From NCBI GenBank assembly GCA_003993805.1, contig RSEF01000001.1, positions 145,310,442-145,374,441 on the forward strand: a DNA stretch of 64,000 bases, written 5' to 3'. Position numbers and translations under genes: made by a program. The notes under the pieces are model-generated. The model worked only from the letters and a program-made list of their open reading frames with translations. It had not been told where the DNA came from and made no database searches. Numbering within the stretch: position 1 is the first letter of the stretch; every line of letters begins with the position of its first letter. The DNA is from Himantopus leucocephalus. Its lineage: Eukaryota > Chordata > Aves > Charadriiformes > Recurvirostridae. Positions 1 through 12,159 of this stretch are shown here, in pieces.

Positions 1-1089
1 GATAACTCTGCTCAGGGTCTGCCAAAGACAGAACATGATTCATCTGAAAGTTACAATCCCTTAATTAATGCTAATAAACACCCAAGAGGATCCCATCATA
101 ATTAGTGTGGCTCTGTTAAAGTACTGGAGAAAACAGACTACTCTACATGTAGGCTGCTGTACCATCAGATTGACAAGCAAGCTGCAAAACTACTTAAAAG
201 CAGCATAGGGCTGAATCCTGCTCCACTTCCACTTACGTCACTGTAGTGATGCTACCACGAGATACAGTGGTGTAAGCCACATAGCTCAAGTGATGACTCT
301 GTTTCAGTTAAGATTCTGATTTAGTTAAGACTCTAGGACCTGAGAAGGCAGTTGTTCCTAAAACACCCCAACCATTCTGGTTGACTAGTACCGACTCTGG
401 CAATACACTACTGGACCAGAGCAGTGACACAAAAACAAGCTGAGTTGTTCAGAGCCAATGTTGCACTTTCACTTGTCATTGATCTGCCTTTTGCTGATTA
501 AAAGCAATGCTGAAACTCATCCTGGTTTCCATAGAACAAAATCAAACCTGTGTATGACATGTGGCTAAAAAGCCACAGCTAGTTGACAGTGTCTGTTAGT
601 GCTGCACGGTATCTACATGTGGGCAGAAATAGATTAAATTTTATTTTATTCTATGATACAAGTGCTGTGTAGAGTAATATATCCTCACCACTAAATGGGC
701 TACCCCTTCAGTTCTGCTGCCCGGGGCAACGGTCAAATAAGCACACAGAAGAGGCCTGCCCGGACATTAGACACCCATGGAGTGAGTTAGATATGCTCAT
801 ATTCTGCAAGGGATTCAGAGCACCAGGAAAAAGGCCATTCAGCATCCCACAGCCAGCATGTTCAGAATTCAAAAAGATTAAACCCAACAATGATAGACAG
901 CTCCAATGAGTATTTTTAAATGGCGGTTTGCAACGCGAACGGTGTAGTGCAGATTTTATTAACTAACTTTTAGTTAATTTACTGTCCAGGGGGATTCAAC
1001 AATCAAGAGACTGCTCTTTTCAAGTGAGTTAAAATACCGCACTGGCAAACCTTAGGTAAGCATATTCCCACTGTGTCTTTTAACAGTGT
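1..1089. other. Non-coding sequence, nothing recognised
   Basis: No gene, RNA or repeat can be supported here. The longest reading frame is about 60 codons on the minus strand (708-890) and resembles nothing known. The composition is AT-leaning and ordinary for vertebrate intergenic or intronic DNA. Confidence 0.6.
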
Positions 1090-1131
1090 CGAGCAGCTTG
1101 GGGGGGNNNNNNNCGAGCAGCTGGGGGGGGG
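1090..1131 (+). repeat. Short direct duplication around a 7-N gap, ending in a G run
   Basis: The word CGAGCAGCT followed by a run of G occurs at 1090-1106, then seven N (1107-1113), then again at 1114-1131. It is followed by 13 A residues (1132-1144). The two copies differ only by one T and by the length of the G run. This looks like two contig ends that stopped in a G homopolymer and were joined without collapsing the overlap, rather than a biological repeat. Confidence 0.8.
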
Positions 1132-1144
1132 AAAAAAAAAAAAA

Positions 1145-3100
1145 GAAAACACAACGAAGCAGACTCTCTAAGTTGTGTGAACCTTTGACACTGCTCCTGA
1201 ATCCCCCCTAAATGCTGTGGCTGAAATCCTCGCTCCCATGGCAGCAAGAGGAAGGCTCTTCATGGACTCCTGGAGCCCAGGCTCCGCTTGCACTCAGCAA
1301 TACTTGCACTTCCACTTCGCTACCCCATCCTTCCTGCTTTTCTTGCCTTTTCAGTCTGCCTCTGTCCTCCCCTTTTAGCTCACACATTAGTGCAATCACT
1401 TCCAAATTAAAAATTAAAGACACTCAATCAATACAAACCTCAGAGCTAACAATCTGTGTCCAAGCCTTATTGTTCATTCTTCCGCCTTGCTTCTATTCCT
1501 CTGGGCTCCTGCTTTTGTGGTTTCTACTTCTCCCATGCGGGGGATCATTTATGCCAAAGGTGCCAGATTATTATTAGGAACAGTACACCGGCTCTATTGG
1601 GAAGAGCCGAAGAACTAACTAGATAAGCTGTAAGCAAGGGCCCAAACAAAGCGCAGGACTGAGGAGGCAGCTGAGCTTTCCCTGGTCTGCACGCAGAAGT
1701 TCAGCCCCGAGGAGCAATTCAAGACTGTTACTTGACTGCGTATCATATAACAGAAGATACAGAAGGACCTACGCTAGAGACAGAAGAGAAGATTTTTAAG
1801 TGCTTTGCCAATCTCAGACAGCAAAGAGAAGCTGAGGCAGTTTGGCTTCTGTTAACCACTTTAGAATGAGTCAGTCCTTTCTGTAGTATCTATCTGTAAG
1901 TATATGGAGAACATATGTTATAGAAAAGATATATATATACAGAGTATATATATATGAAACTATTTACGTGTTCTTAAAAAAATTAAGATAGTCAGCAAAC
2001 CCTAAATAATAAGATCCAAACCTCAAACTTCCACGTTTTTATTACCAAGAATGAGGAGAAATATTTCTTCAAGAAATGAAAGTCACGAAGGGTGTGCCTG
2101 TCTCATTTTTCTTCCGCTCCAGTTATATACAATGCACAGCATGAGGCGGTTATCTGACAGTGAGATTCCTCAAGTCCTGTACACCACAATGGTGAGTTTG
2201 AAGGAGCATGCTACAAACAGCATGGCCTCAATTCAGACTTGTTTTACTAATGCCTTGTGTCTATTTTTACAGCCTATTTGAGAATTCTTTGCTCTACAAT
2301 GGTGACATAGTTTTAATTTACAGCAGTCAAACTCCTAGGAACATTGCTCCCAAGCAACCAGCATTCTGACCTCTGCACTTTTGGATGCTCATAACCTCTC
2401 AGAAACTTTAAAAAGAAACCAAACAAACAAGCAAAAAAAAAAGGAAAAAGATGATCATCTGCAGAAGGGAAAACTGGAAAACTGAGGCAATGTCTGTGGC
2501 TACTCTCTCTGCTCTTGTCTCCTAACACATCTGAAAGAGATGCTGTCCTCTCTGGGTGCATCTACATTATTATTTTAGCTCACATCAATTGTATGGTTTG
2601 GAAGCAAATCTACCAATCATTCTCACTTATCAGATTTTGAGTCACATCACAGAGTGGGAGATTTTGAACTGTATGTTTTTTTACCTTGAAATTAAATTGG
2701 AAGGTGTGCCCGAAGAGTGCACTCAATGTTCTCCAACCACTGATGGACATTTAGCTCCCTGGTACAAAACTAGAGTTAGTCCACAGCAAAATCCCCAAAT
2801 GTATATGGTGGGAAGATCAGTCCTCAGCACGACCTGGTTCTCTCCTCTTGCAGTGTACTTACTACTTGATAATGTAGTCACAGCCTCTGAAACGAGTTTC
2901 TAACTTTCCCTAGGGCTTCCTTGGATAGGGTCTGCTGTGCCACTGCCAGGCAGCAAGCCCAGTGCTCCATCCGCAGGTCCAGGGTGCAAAGCCATCAGTA
3001 TGCGGAAGAACCGGATGGCCTCTTCCCTCCACCTTCCCTCACACCCCATTCCTGGTGAATTTGCCTCTCCAATCATAGCCCTTAAATATGACGTAATGAA
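1145..3100. other. Non-coding sequence with no gene seen
   Basis: Both strands have ORFs of up to about 120 codons (for example 1212-1577 plus and 2556-2903 plus), but none has a recognisable domain. No repeat is recognised apart from the AT microsatellite at 1929-1956. Confidence 0.55.
1929..1956. repeat. (AT)n microsatellite, interrupted
   Basis: Two runs of alternating A/T (1929-1939 and 1945-1955) are separated by CAGAG. Together they form an imperfect AT-rich palindrome. It is a simple-sequence repeat with no sign of function. Confidence 0.85.
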
Positions 3101-3252
3101 AAGAGAGGTTGTGGAGTCGCCATCCTTGGAGATATTCAAAAGCCACCCAGACACAGTCTTGGCAACTGGCTCTAGGCGGCCCTGCTTGAGCAGGGAGGAT
3201 TGGACAAGATGACCTCGAGAGGTCCCTTCTAACCTTAACCATTCTGTGATCC
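3101..3252 (+). mobile_element. CR1 LINE fragment, 3' end
   Basis: This is the tail of a CR1 non-LTR retrotransposon, 5'-truncated as most CR1 copies are. The part at 3101-3160 corresponds to the end of ORF2: one frame reads EVVESPSLEIFK, matching the usual C-terminal EVVDAPSLEVFK-type motif. It is followed by the 3' UTR with GAGCAGGGAGGATTGGACAA, then GAGGTCCCTTCTAACCTTAA and CCATTCTGTGAT. The orientation is plus. The copy ends in a single terminal ATTCTGTGAT-type unit and shows scattered substitutions. Recognition rests on my knowledge of the avian CR1 consensus. Confidence 0.93.
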
Positions 3253-6228
3253 CACAACAACTATTCTTTCCAACTATACCATAAAATGGAAAGTGTATAG
3301 CTCACACAGAATCAGAGGAACATGTTATTATCAAGCTCCCCATCGAAAGGGTTTGAGGGTTCCCAGGGCTGGCAGAATAACCCACCATAATTGTCATGAA
3401 AGGATGCTTCTAACCCTAGGAGTAACACTAAGCTTGCTCTTCTACAACTGAAAACATTTGTCCTTGACTGGAACATCTCTCAAGCCATAAAAATGCCATT
3501 TCCGTAGAGACATGGTGCCCAGGGATCTCTCTAGCAGAAAATCAAGTATTGCAGCCACTGGCAAGGGGGCGGTGACTCCCTGCCTAGAGCTGGGCAGAAG
3601 ACTCCGCCAGCTCATGCTTCAGCTACTGTGCTGCCCTGGGGGGAGGCCGGGAGGGATGGTCCCACTGACCTTCCCTATCACTAACACTATAGACAGTGTG
3701 GCGGGAAACAGTACTGCAAAAGTATACGCACAGCAAGATACTGAGGGGGAAAATGCAGATTAATTAGCTTGCAGACAAAACAGAATGGTGAGCCATTTAT
3801 TCAGGGTCAGCATTTTTGAGGAAGGGAAAATGAAAGAGTTTTGCTTATGGTTCAGAAGAACACAATGTAAAACTTATTCCAGGTTTGCGGCTAAATGTCT
3901 TCTAAATTCACAATAGGATTTTTACAGAGGTCAAATAAATTTTTTAAAGACAAAAATAAAACACAGGCTTCAACATTGCAGAAAACCCATCATTTTGACT
4001 ACAGTAACAAGTGCTGAGCTGGCAATATCCTCCAGCCAACTCTTTTTGTCAGAATTCACCATAGAAAGCATTTCAGATGGCCTCTCTGCAGCTTTAGAGA
4101 GCCTTCGACAGAAGGTCCCTTTTGTGAACTGCATAACCCATAGGACAGCACAGCTGCCCGAGGAGCCATCTTTACCAGTTGCACACTGATACATGGACAT
4201 CACAAGACAGAAAGCTGCAAATGGCTCAAAAGCTATACAGTGAAAATAAAGGTTCTTTAAATATATGGAGAAGCTACAGAAATGGGATCTAAACCATGTG
4301 TTATAAATAAAAGAAACATAGAAATAAAGCACATCTTACTATGTGCTTTCACATGATGACTTTTACCATTAACCGTAAAGGTTTGGTTGGGTTCATTGCA
4401 TGTAGTCATGAACCTTCAGCTGGATTTGTGTCATGATGTAGCCAAGGCCTTCAGAGTGTTTTATTTACTAATTAAATGGACGCTGGTAGGCTGAGTGCCA
4501 GTCTGTGCCATTACACAATTGCATTAAAAGGTCTGGATGATGTAGAACTTTCATCACCCATCTGGGATTTTAACAAACCATTTTGCTTTCTTTACTAGTA
4601 TTGGCTTATTACAGTAGGTGCTGCCATTAGCGTTCAGTCAGCCAGAGCTGAATTTGCAGCCAGTTCGACGTGAGCATGTTCTGTTGTGTATTAATTAGGG
4701 GAGTGCTGAGTGTACCATGTGACCCATTCTCCTCAGCTCTGCAATTAGCAGCTTTACGAAAGTGTCTTTTGAGGGCCCCAACAAAAGTTAATCTTCTGGG
4801 GGAAAACAGCAAAAGAAACAATCAGCAAACACATTTCAAACGGGATTTAAGATAATGCTGCCTAAAACTGAAAGGTCTTGCGTCTATGCGATCGGTTTTA
4901 GGATACTGGCAAAGTACCACATCTTTGATTTTGGAATAAAAATTCCAGTGGAGTACATTGCCCTTCAAGTTTGCATCTTTCTTTCTACATTTTGGAAGCC
5001 GCAAAATCTGACCCAGCATGTCTGCATGCCTTATTATAGCATGACATCACCCTCACGGCTATAATTTGAAAGAGAAAACTTGTCATTCCCAGTCAGATAC
5101 CCACTGCACACACAACATTTGCTTCGTCAATCAAAGACCTACTGAGAGCCAACTGTCTGAAGTTTCTCCAGAAGAAAGTTTTTCTTCACTGTGTACAATA
5201 TTCAAAATGCCTTTGCTGCTCTGATTAGAGTTGGAGAGAAGTGGCCTTCAGACGTTTCCAGTGATGTGCTTATTTCCCGTCTCACTAAAGGGCAGACTCA
5301 GTGAGTTTGCAGTCCACTCTCCTCCTGCACTTGGTACCTCCTATGGCTGGGATGGACCTAGCTGATAGGAGACTGCAGGCTCGGGGACTCCAGCTACACT
5401 TAATCTGGCGGGAATTGAACCTACCAACAACTAGATTTCTCCTAACAAACTCTTCTATGAAACTGGCTTTTAAAAGTAATTTTCTGTCAATGATGAGGGA
5501 AGATGGTGAGGATCAGCTCAGGTAAGCATTACAGTTTGGCATCTGTCCAAATGAGATCAGTCATTTTGAAGTTCTCCTCTTGTTGAAGTCTCTATCAGCT
5601 CCTGAAATTCTGGCAGTTGCTTAATGCCTTCTGGCACTCTCCCCTTCATCCTCAAGCACACAATATCCTTGGGGCTTTCATGGGAATTGCTTCTTTCTAG
5701 CACACTCCCAGGACTACTATCTTTTACCCAAATGAGAAATACTTTGTGATGAACTTCTCCCTCAGTTCCAGCTGAAATCATTGAGCAATGATTGAACATA
5801 AAAACAATGCTTAAATCCAAAAGTTAAATAATCTAGCTCAAGATTTCTGTAACAGTTTGGTGCAAATTAGGTTGGCTCCTGATTTTATAAAGGCTGGCTC
5901 GATTCCTAGATTTTACAGACACCTGTTAGCAGCCATTAGCCACATCTTTGGATTTTACTTCTAATACAATGGCATTATTCCAAAAAAAATTCTCCAGCAG
6001 GTAACACAGATGGGCAATCAGCACCTACCAACCAGATCAGTGTGAATACTGTGTGTGATAACAGCTAGAATGAAGATTCACTGTGTTTATCTGACATGAT
6101 ATTCTAGCTGACATATCAATTTAGTTAATCTGACACTCAGCTAACATTTCCTGCACGAGAGCTGTTTACAACAGGGATACTTAAATGGCAGAAAACCCTG
6201 TCCAGATCCAGGTGGTAAGTGAGTATCG
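3253..6228. other. Non-coding sequence with weak exon-like ORFs
   Basis: No gene is established. Overlapping frames on both strands near 3970-4332 (120 codons minus, 64 codons plus) resemble no known protein. A minus-strand ORF at 5557-5771 is listed separately. Splice-donor-like words CAG/GTAAGC (5518-5526) and GTG/GTAAGTGAGT (about 6212-6224) occur on the plus strand, but no matching acceptor or frame was found to make a gene model. Confidence 0.5.
5557..5771 (-). other. Exon-like ORF of unknown identity
   Basis: On the minus strand an acceptor-like word TTTCAG sits immediately upstream of 5771. From there 71 codons stay open to a TGA at 5557. The predicted peptide is hydrophilic and rich in Glu, Lys and Ser (it contains EGEVHHKVFLIWVK and ends ELIETSTRGELQND). 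A large share of its codons begin with a purine, as real coding sequence often shows. The pyrimidine tract before the acceptor is weak, no donor or partner exon is evident, and I do not recognise the family. It could be a terminal coding exon, a relic of an old transposon ORF, or chance. Confidence 0.15.
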
Positions 6229-6305
6229 TAGAATCATAGAACAGTTTGCATCGGAAGGGACCTTTAAAGATCACCAAGTCCAATGCCCTGCCATGCGGGG
6301 GTCAC
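6229..6305 (-). mobile_element. CR1 LINE 3' end, short fragment
   Basis: Read on the plus strand this begins with AGAATCATAGAACAGTTTGC, then GAAGGGACCTTTAAAGATCA and GTCCAATGCCCTGCCATG. This is the reverse complement of the CR1 3' terminus (GATCTTTAAGGTCCCTTCCAAC then TTCTATGATTCT). Only about 75 bp can be aligned by eye, so the copy is very strongly 5'-truncated or eroded. Plus-strand ORFs running through it are artefacts. Confidence 0.88.
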
Positions 6306-6671
6306 CCAGACATTGTAGAGGTAACACAACATTCCCCAAATTCCGGCAGAAAACTTGCATTTCTCACTGCTTTCCTGCTCTCAGAGGAGTAGCTGCAGTT
6401 AGTCCCCACAGCCCCAGCAGTGGAAGTGGCATGAGCATGGGCAGAGCTAGAACCAGCATGCTGCTTCTCAGCCCCAGCAGAATAAACCAGAGCACTTGAA
6501 GTCAACTGTCTTGGGATTAGAGAAAGTATGGGGCAGCCTTGGTGAACAGCCATACAGTGAAATCTTGGTCCCCTATTGCTTGAGAAGATCTTGTTGGTGT
6601 CTAATGATATGCAGGAACAAGACCACACAAACTGGTAGTCCACCTGTGTAAAACTCTTCTTCAATCTCAAA

Positions 6672-6833
6672 TAGCTTTACAGATGTTCATTAAGCCTCAC
6701 CCCGCTCCCCTGACATTGGCTGTATTGCCCATTTTGCAGATGCCCCAGATGAGGCATCGGTAACAGCTAGCTGGGGAGCAGTGAGCCAGGGGAAGAATCC
6801 TGATTTCAAATCACTCCAGTCACTCTGTTACAC
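6672..6833 (-). mobile_element. MIR-like SINE remnant
   Basis: The order of landmarks follows the reverse complement of the ancient MIR core SINE: AGCTTTACAGATGTTCATTA, AAGCCTCAC, GCCCATTTTGCAGATG, GATGAGGCAT, AACAGCTAGCTGGGGAGCAG, AGAATCCTGATTTCAAATC and CCAGTCACTCTG. These match the MIR 3' region, the conserved core and the tRNA-derived part near box B. The copy is diverged with small insertions and deletions, as expected for an element inserted before the bird-mammal split or early in amniotes. Identification is by recalled consensus. Confidence 0.7.
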
Positions 6834-9800
6834 TCCTTTTCCTATAAAACCTTTAAACTTGAGCCGTACAGAGGTCAGAAACATAAATTCTCAGATTCGT
6901 CATTACTTCTAGGCATGCCTCCCAAGAAAAGCAACAGGAAAAATCCTCACATTCCTTTCCCCCCTCCCTACCCACCCTGGAAGCCACCAGCAACATCCTA
7001 ATGAACTTCATGGAGCCAATACTCTTTGCATTATCAATTATGACTGTCAAAGCTGTGTTGCCATTAGTTACAGGAGTTTTTGTGATGTTCACACATGTGC
7101 CTAAAAACAGAGACTTTTACAGATCAAACTGTTCAAGACCAAGACATTGATACTCCATGGTCCCTCACAAAGTTGAGATGTTAATAAAAAACAGATAATG
7201 ACTGAATAATAAATTGTCTAGATCAGGAGTAGAAAAGCTGTGGCTGTGGAGCAGCTCCCATACCAACACTTTATCATGTGGCTGGCCACAAGGCTAAGTT
7301 GTTTTTGGGGCTGCTGGGTAATCTGAGTCCCTTGCTGTGACCAGCCTGAAGCCAACGGCACCAGATCTTCAGCAAAGGTGCAAGATGATGCCTGTTGTCT
7401 TGCATTTGCTTTGATTGTCTTTAGCAGTAACATTCAGTCCCCCCTCAGGCAAATGTTCATAGATCCATTCAATGAGTATGTCTTCAAGGCAATTTGCTAG
7501 TAGCCTGCATTTCCATAAGCTGCAGCAAATATCCTCATAAAGGCATTGAAAGAGACATTGGATATTCAAGATGTCTCTTGAACCTGAGCAATGGCTACAG
7601 CCACACAAGGACTTCTTTAACATATTTTATCCGTACTTTCTCTTCTCTGGGTTCTCTTGTTACCCATCTCCCCTTAAAACATCTCCTTTTCCTTTTGAAG
7701 AAATATTCTATTAGCTTCACTTTTAGAGATTTTGGGCATCCATAGTTATTGCAGACCAGAAATTTTAGATGTTGAACCCTACACTGTAATGTTGCTTTAT
7801 AAGAATAAAGTTGAAAACAGTCTACCAAGTCTTCTGTCCAGCTCACCACTACTACAGCAGTGTTCCCACTAATAAATTAACTAATGATTCCCATAATCCA
7901 TTGATGAACTGTTCCACAGGGACTCAAAAAGGCATCTAATTGTAACATTTTAAATCTATACATAGATTAGTATCACATAATACATAACCTGCAAATTGCA
8001 GGGTTTACCAACCAGTAACCAGTCTGGGTACCAACCAGTCTAGACACCGAGTTCCCTGTTCTGGGTGGTAAGGGTTTTAAGAGGAGGCTTTTTCCCAGGA
8101 TGAAAAACTCTGTGACAGTTAGATTTAAATTCTCTGAAGAAATGTACCTGAATACCAAAATGAACTTGAATTCCCAGCTGATATCTCAACTCAAGCTACC
8201 AGAAATAAGACCATCAGTGCAGTAAAGCAAGGCTGTGTGCTGGCTGAAGGGCACATTTCCAAGGACATTAGCAGAGCTGATATTCAAATGGAATGGTCCT
8301 TACTCCCATAGCAACCACAATTCTTCTCTTTGAAGCAAGAAAGCTACCACTCTGAATGTTCTCCCTAGAAAAAGATTCTTCTAACCTCAACCAAGGGCCA
8401 CCAAAGCCAATAGAAAGATTCTCCTTTTGGTCAACTAGCTTTCTTATTTCTAGAGCTTTTCAAATATGCACTAATTTGCTTATGAAAGACAGTGCTCACA
8501 GCTTTGTGGGGATAATTTCCAGTCTGCAACCTGCCAGAAACAACAAATGAAAAGGAAGCATCTTCATCACCCACCATTCTCTTATTATAAACAAAAACTT
8601 GCCTATGCATGTGGTTAAAACACTACCCGTCCATGGATGAGGTATGCCCCATTTTGTAAAATAGCTTGTCTCAGTGACAACAGCTATGACAAAAAATTAA
8701 ATGTTCCAGGATGAAGGCATTTCCATCAATGCTTTTCTATATAAAATGACAAAAAAGATTTTGTGGCATTGCTCTTATTCTTTCTCTCTCTTGCTCTCTC
8801 TGATCCAGCTGCTAATTTGGACTTCCCAGCAGGCCTTCAATAGAGAAAGCCAAAAGCAGGGCGTAGATCCTCTGCCGTTGGATGTTTTTAAGAGCTCTGC
8901 TGAAGTCACTTGAAGCTGTGACAATTTACACCAGCTAAAGATCTGCCTGTAGGGCTCAAACTGCAGTCAATTGTTGTCCCTCCTTCCCTTTCACCACGCA
9001 AAAAAAAACCCTTATATATCTTGGACAGTAATTCACTCCATACTATTGGGAAGAGGAGAGAAAAGAAGGGGAGTTCCCTAGATTAAATGTTTGCTATTTG
9101 AGGCTTGGATAAAAACCCACAAAACTGTGAGGAATCAGAATGCACCACATGGAAATGATGATGGAAAACCCTAGTGAATAAACACACCAGCAAAGCCTGT
9201 CTCTAAAGAACATATTATTGTAGGTTTTCTTTAAAAAAAGAAGAATTTATGGTTGTTGCATTTTTTTTAATAAACATTTTCTTAGTTTCTTGTATTCTGC
9301 TTTTTCTCTTCTCTCCATAAATTTCTCCCCTCCCTCTATAGTCCCATATGTTCAAAAGGGAGACGGCACATTAGCAACTGGGCCAAGTACAATTGAAGAA
9401 GCATGCAGGCGCACAGAGCAGGCTATGGGGTGAATGGGAGGAGTGCCTCATTTTTCTCCTTGTGGATCATCTGGTTAGCATTGAAACGGAGCTGATGTGC
9501 TGTACCAAAAGTCCCTCTCACGTAAGGGCAGGTTATAAAGTCACCAACCAGTGTAGCAAACTACAGTGCAGTCAGTCATCTATGGGCAGACCAGCTGAGC
9601 TGACTGTGCTGCTCCAGCCTGGGTCCTGTGGGAATTACGGGGCACAGACAGCACTGTGCGAACACGGCTCCCTGCTTGCGGGATCGGGCCAGCCTCAAGT
9701 GAGACCCAAACCAGTTGCTGCCTCATAAACAGTGGGACTCAGAATAATTCCCAAAACCCTGGCAACGATCTGGCTGTGTGCTGGAGTGAGATAATGGCAA

Positions 9801-10786
9801 GCGCCACCTGACTCCCCACCCGTTTTTCCCTCTTCCAAGGTTCTGGTTTCTAAAGGAATGAAGGAAGGAGACCCAGGTGTACATGGGTACCCCTCCACCA
9901 GGGGAGACACTCTGCAATCAAATGCCATTCCTAGCCTGAGTCGTCAAAAGACCAGGACCTTTGGGTGCACCACCAAAGGAATCTTCCCCATGTAGCAGCC
10001 ATGGGGAGTCCTTTCCCCTCTGCAGAGTTTAGGTACCACAAAACTGAGTGAACAGAAGTGATGGGATTTATTTCATCTGCCTAAAAGTTCAGCCTAGGTT
10101 CTTCCCATAGTCAAGAGAGACTTGCACCTCTCCAGCAGAGTTCATCCCACCTAGAATGGGCTGGATCACTCTTGAGAGGTACTTGTCTTTATCCACTGTC
10201 TCTAGGGAACATCTTAGATACTTTTAGACAGCTAAGACAAATGAAATTATTTCCACCCAGGTGTCCAAACTGGCTCCTTCCATTCTTGCAATTTGACTGA
10301 TATGATTAATCAGTAGAATGAACTGACTCAGGATAATATTGAAGAAAGGGAATTAACAGGAGTCAAGACAAGATAAAGGAATCCAAGTCCTCTGCTGTTG
10401 TTAAGGAGTGAAATTTATGGTTACTATCTGTACTGTCATTAGAAGAACATTATATTTCTATAAAGAAAGCTTTGTATTCCAATTCATGAGGTACAGAAAA
10501 TGTGTCGATTGTGCCCCAAATGCCAGCCTAGTAATTTCCAGTCTGGTAGTTTTGACAGTCTTAATGAACAGGCTCAGCAAAAAAACAAGGACTGGAATAC
10601 AGAGATAGCTGAATTAGGCGGACTGACAGGGTCTTAGAGAAAGACTGCGTAGGACCTGCCCTAAATATTCTTAGCCATTCTGTGGAGTGCTTCCTCACTT
10701 TCTTAAGCATGAAATTCACTTACATATTCTAAAAAAAGAAAAAAGCGGGGGGTGGGGGGTGAAGAAGAAATTGGCATTTTTAGTGT
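6834..10786. other. Non-coding sequence, nothing recognised
   Basis: About 4 kb without a supportable gene or repeat. ORFs reach at most about 111 codons (9393-9728 plus) and show no known domain. There are a few A-rich runs and a G-rich word at 10746-10759 (GGGGGGTGGGGGGT). Confidence 0.55.
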
Positions 10787-10925
10787 ACAAGCATATTTAC
10801 ATAATCAGGGCAAAAAAATGCATTTTAAAAATGCCCTAAATACATATTTACATGAGAGAATGCAATGATTCCAAAGAGGCTGATAATATGCATTTTAAGG
10901 ATAGCTAACTACATATTTACACAAC
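10787..10925 (+). repeat. Degenerate ~65 bp tandem repeat, about 2.5 copies
   Basis: The word CATATTTACA/C recurs at 10792, 10843 and 10912, and the word ATGCATTTTAA recurs at 10818 and 10888. The two words alternate in the same order, so the segment is an imperfect tandem array with units of about 51-70 bp. It is AT-rich and has no coding potential. It may be an old local duplication. Confidence 0.55.
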
Positions 10926-12091
10926 CAAGACAATAATCCCCATTAAGGATTTATTTTTTTTTTTACATTGCCACATTAGAAAACTGAACAGTTATTAATC
11001 CGTACAGCTCCACTTTAACTCCTAGATACCGCATGTCCTCAGGGCATTCCAGTACTAGCAAGCGTACACTGAAGCCTAGAAAATTCCTCATGAGGAAAGG
11101 AGAGGTTCCCTCTCTCTCGGGGTTTTGCTCAATTATCGGTCGTCTTCCAAGACATCTCCTGGAACCGCAGTTTCTCTGCCGCGAGTGGCATCCTGCTCGA
11201 GTCACTACTGAGCTGCACCAAAGATGGGAGAAAGCACTTTTGAAACATCCCAATTCCGAACGGTATTTCTGAATGAATTGTGCCTACAAGGGCACATGTC
11301 TGCTCGGCATGGTCATTCCTGAGTGCAAATGCATGCATGGCAGGGAATCCCCCTTTTCTCTTCTGACAGGAAAACCTGGTCTCCTTGGAGGCTATGACAA
11401 ACAGAGAGCACATGGGAACATCATGCTTTGGGTGTGACAAGGCAGGGGGAGACACGGAGATGGAGAGAACAAGAAAGGGTCTGTGCTGTCACCAATAACA
11501 GCCTCTCCTAAAGAATTTAACATAGTGAATAGGTGAATAATATGAAAAGGAAGCTCGCTTTCCCTCCTCCATACCTTGTGAATTTTCCTCATCAGAAAAT
11601 CCTATTGCATTAACAAGTTGAGCAGTATTTTTATGTTCTTTTTTTTTCTCTTCCCTTCTCCCAGCCTCGGTTCCAGTGACACAGGTATCAATGAGTATCA
11701 GGAAATGAGAGACACTAGATTTTGTTTTCTTATGGTAAATCGCCATCTACGATCAACACAACTACTTCAGTGTATCTGTGGGCACAACACTTTTTCTTTT
11801 TAAAAAATAGACTAAAAATAATAAATTATGAAACATTTTAAAAATTAATGCATGCTCCGCTTTAAGCAGCTGTCAAATTCATCTGCTCCTCCTCCTTGCA
11901 GGAAAATCTCTCTTCCTCAAAATATCAAAACCCTAAAGACAGTCAAATACAGAGCTTTGACTGGTGTGGAAGGACAAACCTCCATCAAAAGTACTGGCTA
12001 TCTTTCACATCTTTTCTGCATTATCCCGCTTCCCCACAACTTCCAGCCCTACCCCATCGACAGAATACCTGAACCCCCTCCAACAAGGCAC
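10926..12091. other. Non-coding sequence, nothing recognised
   Basis: No gene or interspersed repeat is recognised. ORFs of up to 108 codons (11129-11455 minus) overlap frames on the other strand and carry no recognisable motif. There is a long T run at 10949-10963 and another at 11640-11647. Confidence 0.55.
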
Positions 12092-12159
12092 CCAGCAGCG
12101 TGTGCCTGTCATCTGGTGCCTGTGTNCCAGCAGCGTGTGCCTGTCATCTGGTACCTGTG
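12092..12159 (+). repeat. 33 bp direct duplication around a single N
   Basis: Copy 1 is at 12092-12124 and copy 2 at 12127-12159, separated by T and N (12125-12126). They differ at one position (GGTGCC against GGTACC). The single N between near-identical blocks indicates an unmerged contig overlap. The 207-codon plus-strand ORF at 11852-12475 runs through this junction and should not be trusted. Confidence 0.85.

Noticed and set aside
3970..4332. Overlapping plus and minus ORFs as an exon
   Set aside because: Both strands are open over the same bases, neither product resembles a known family, and no convincing splice signals bracket either.
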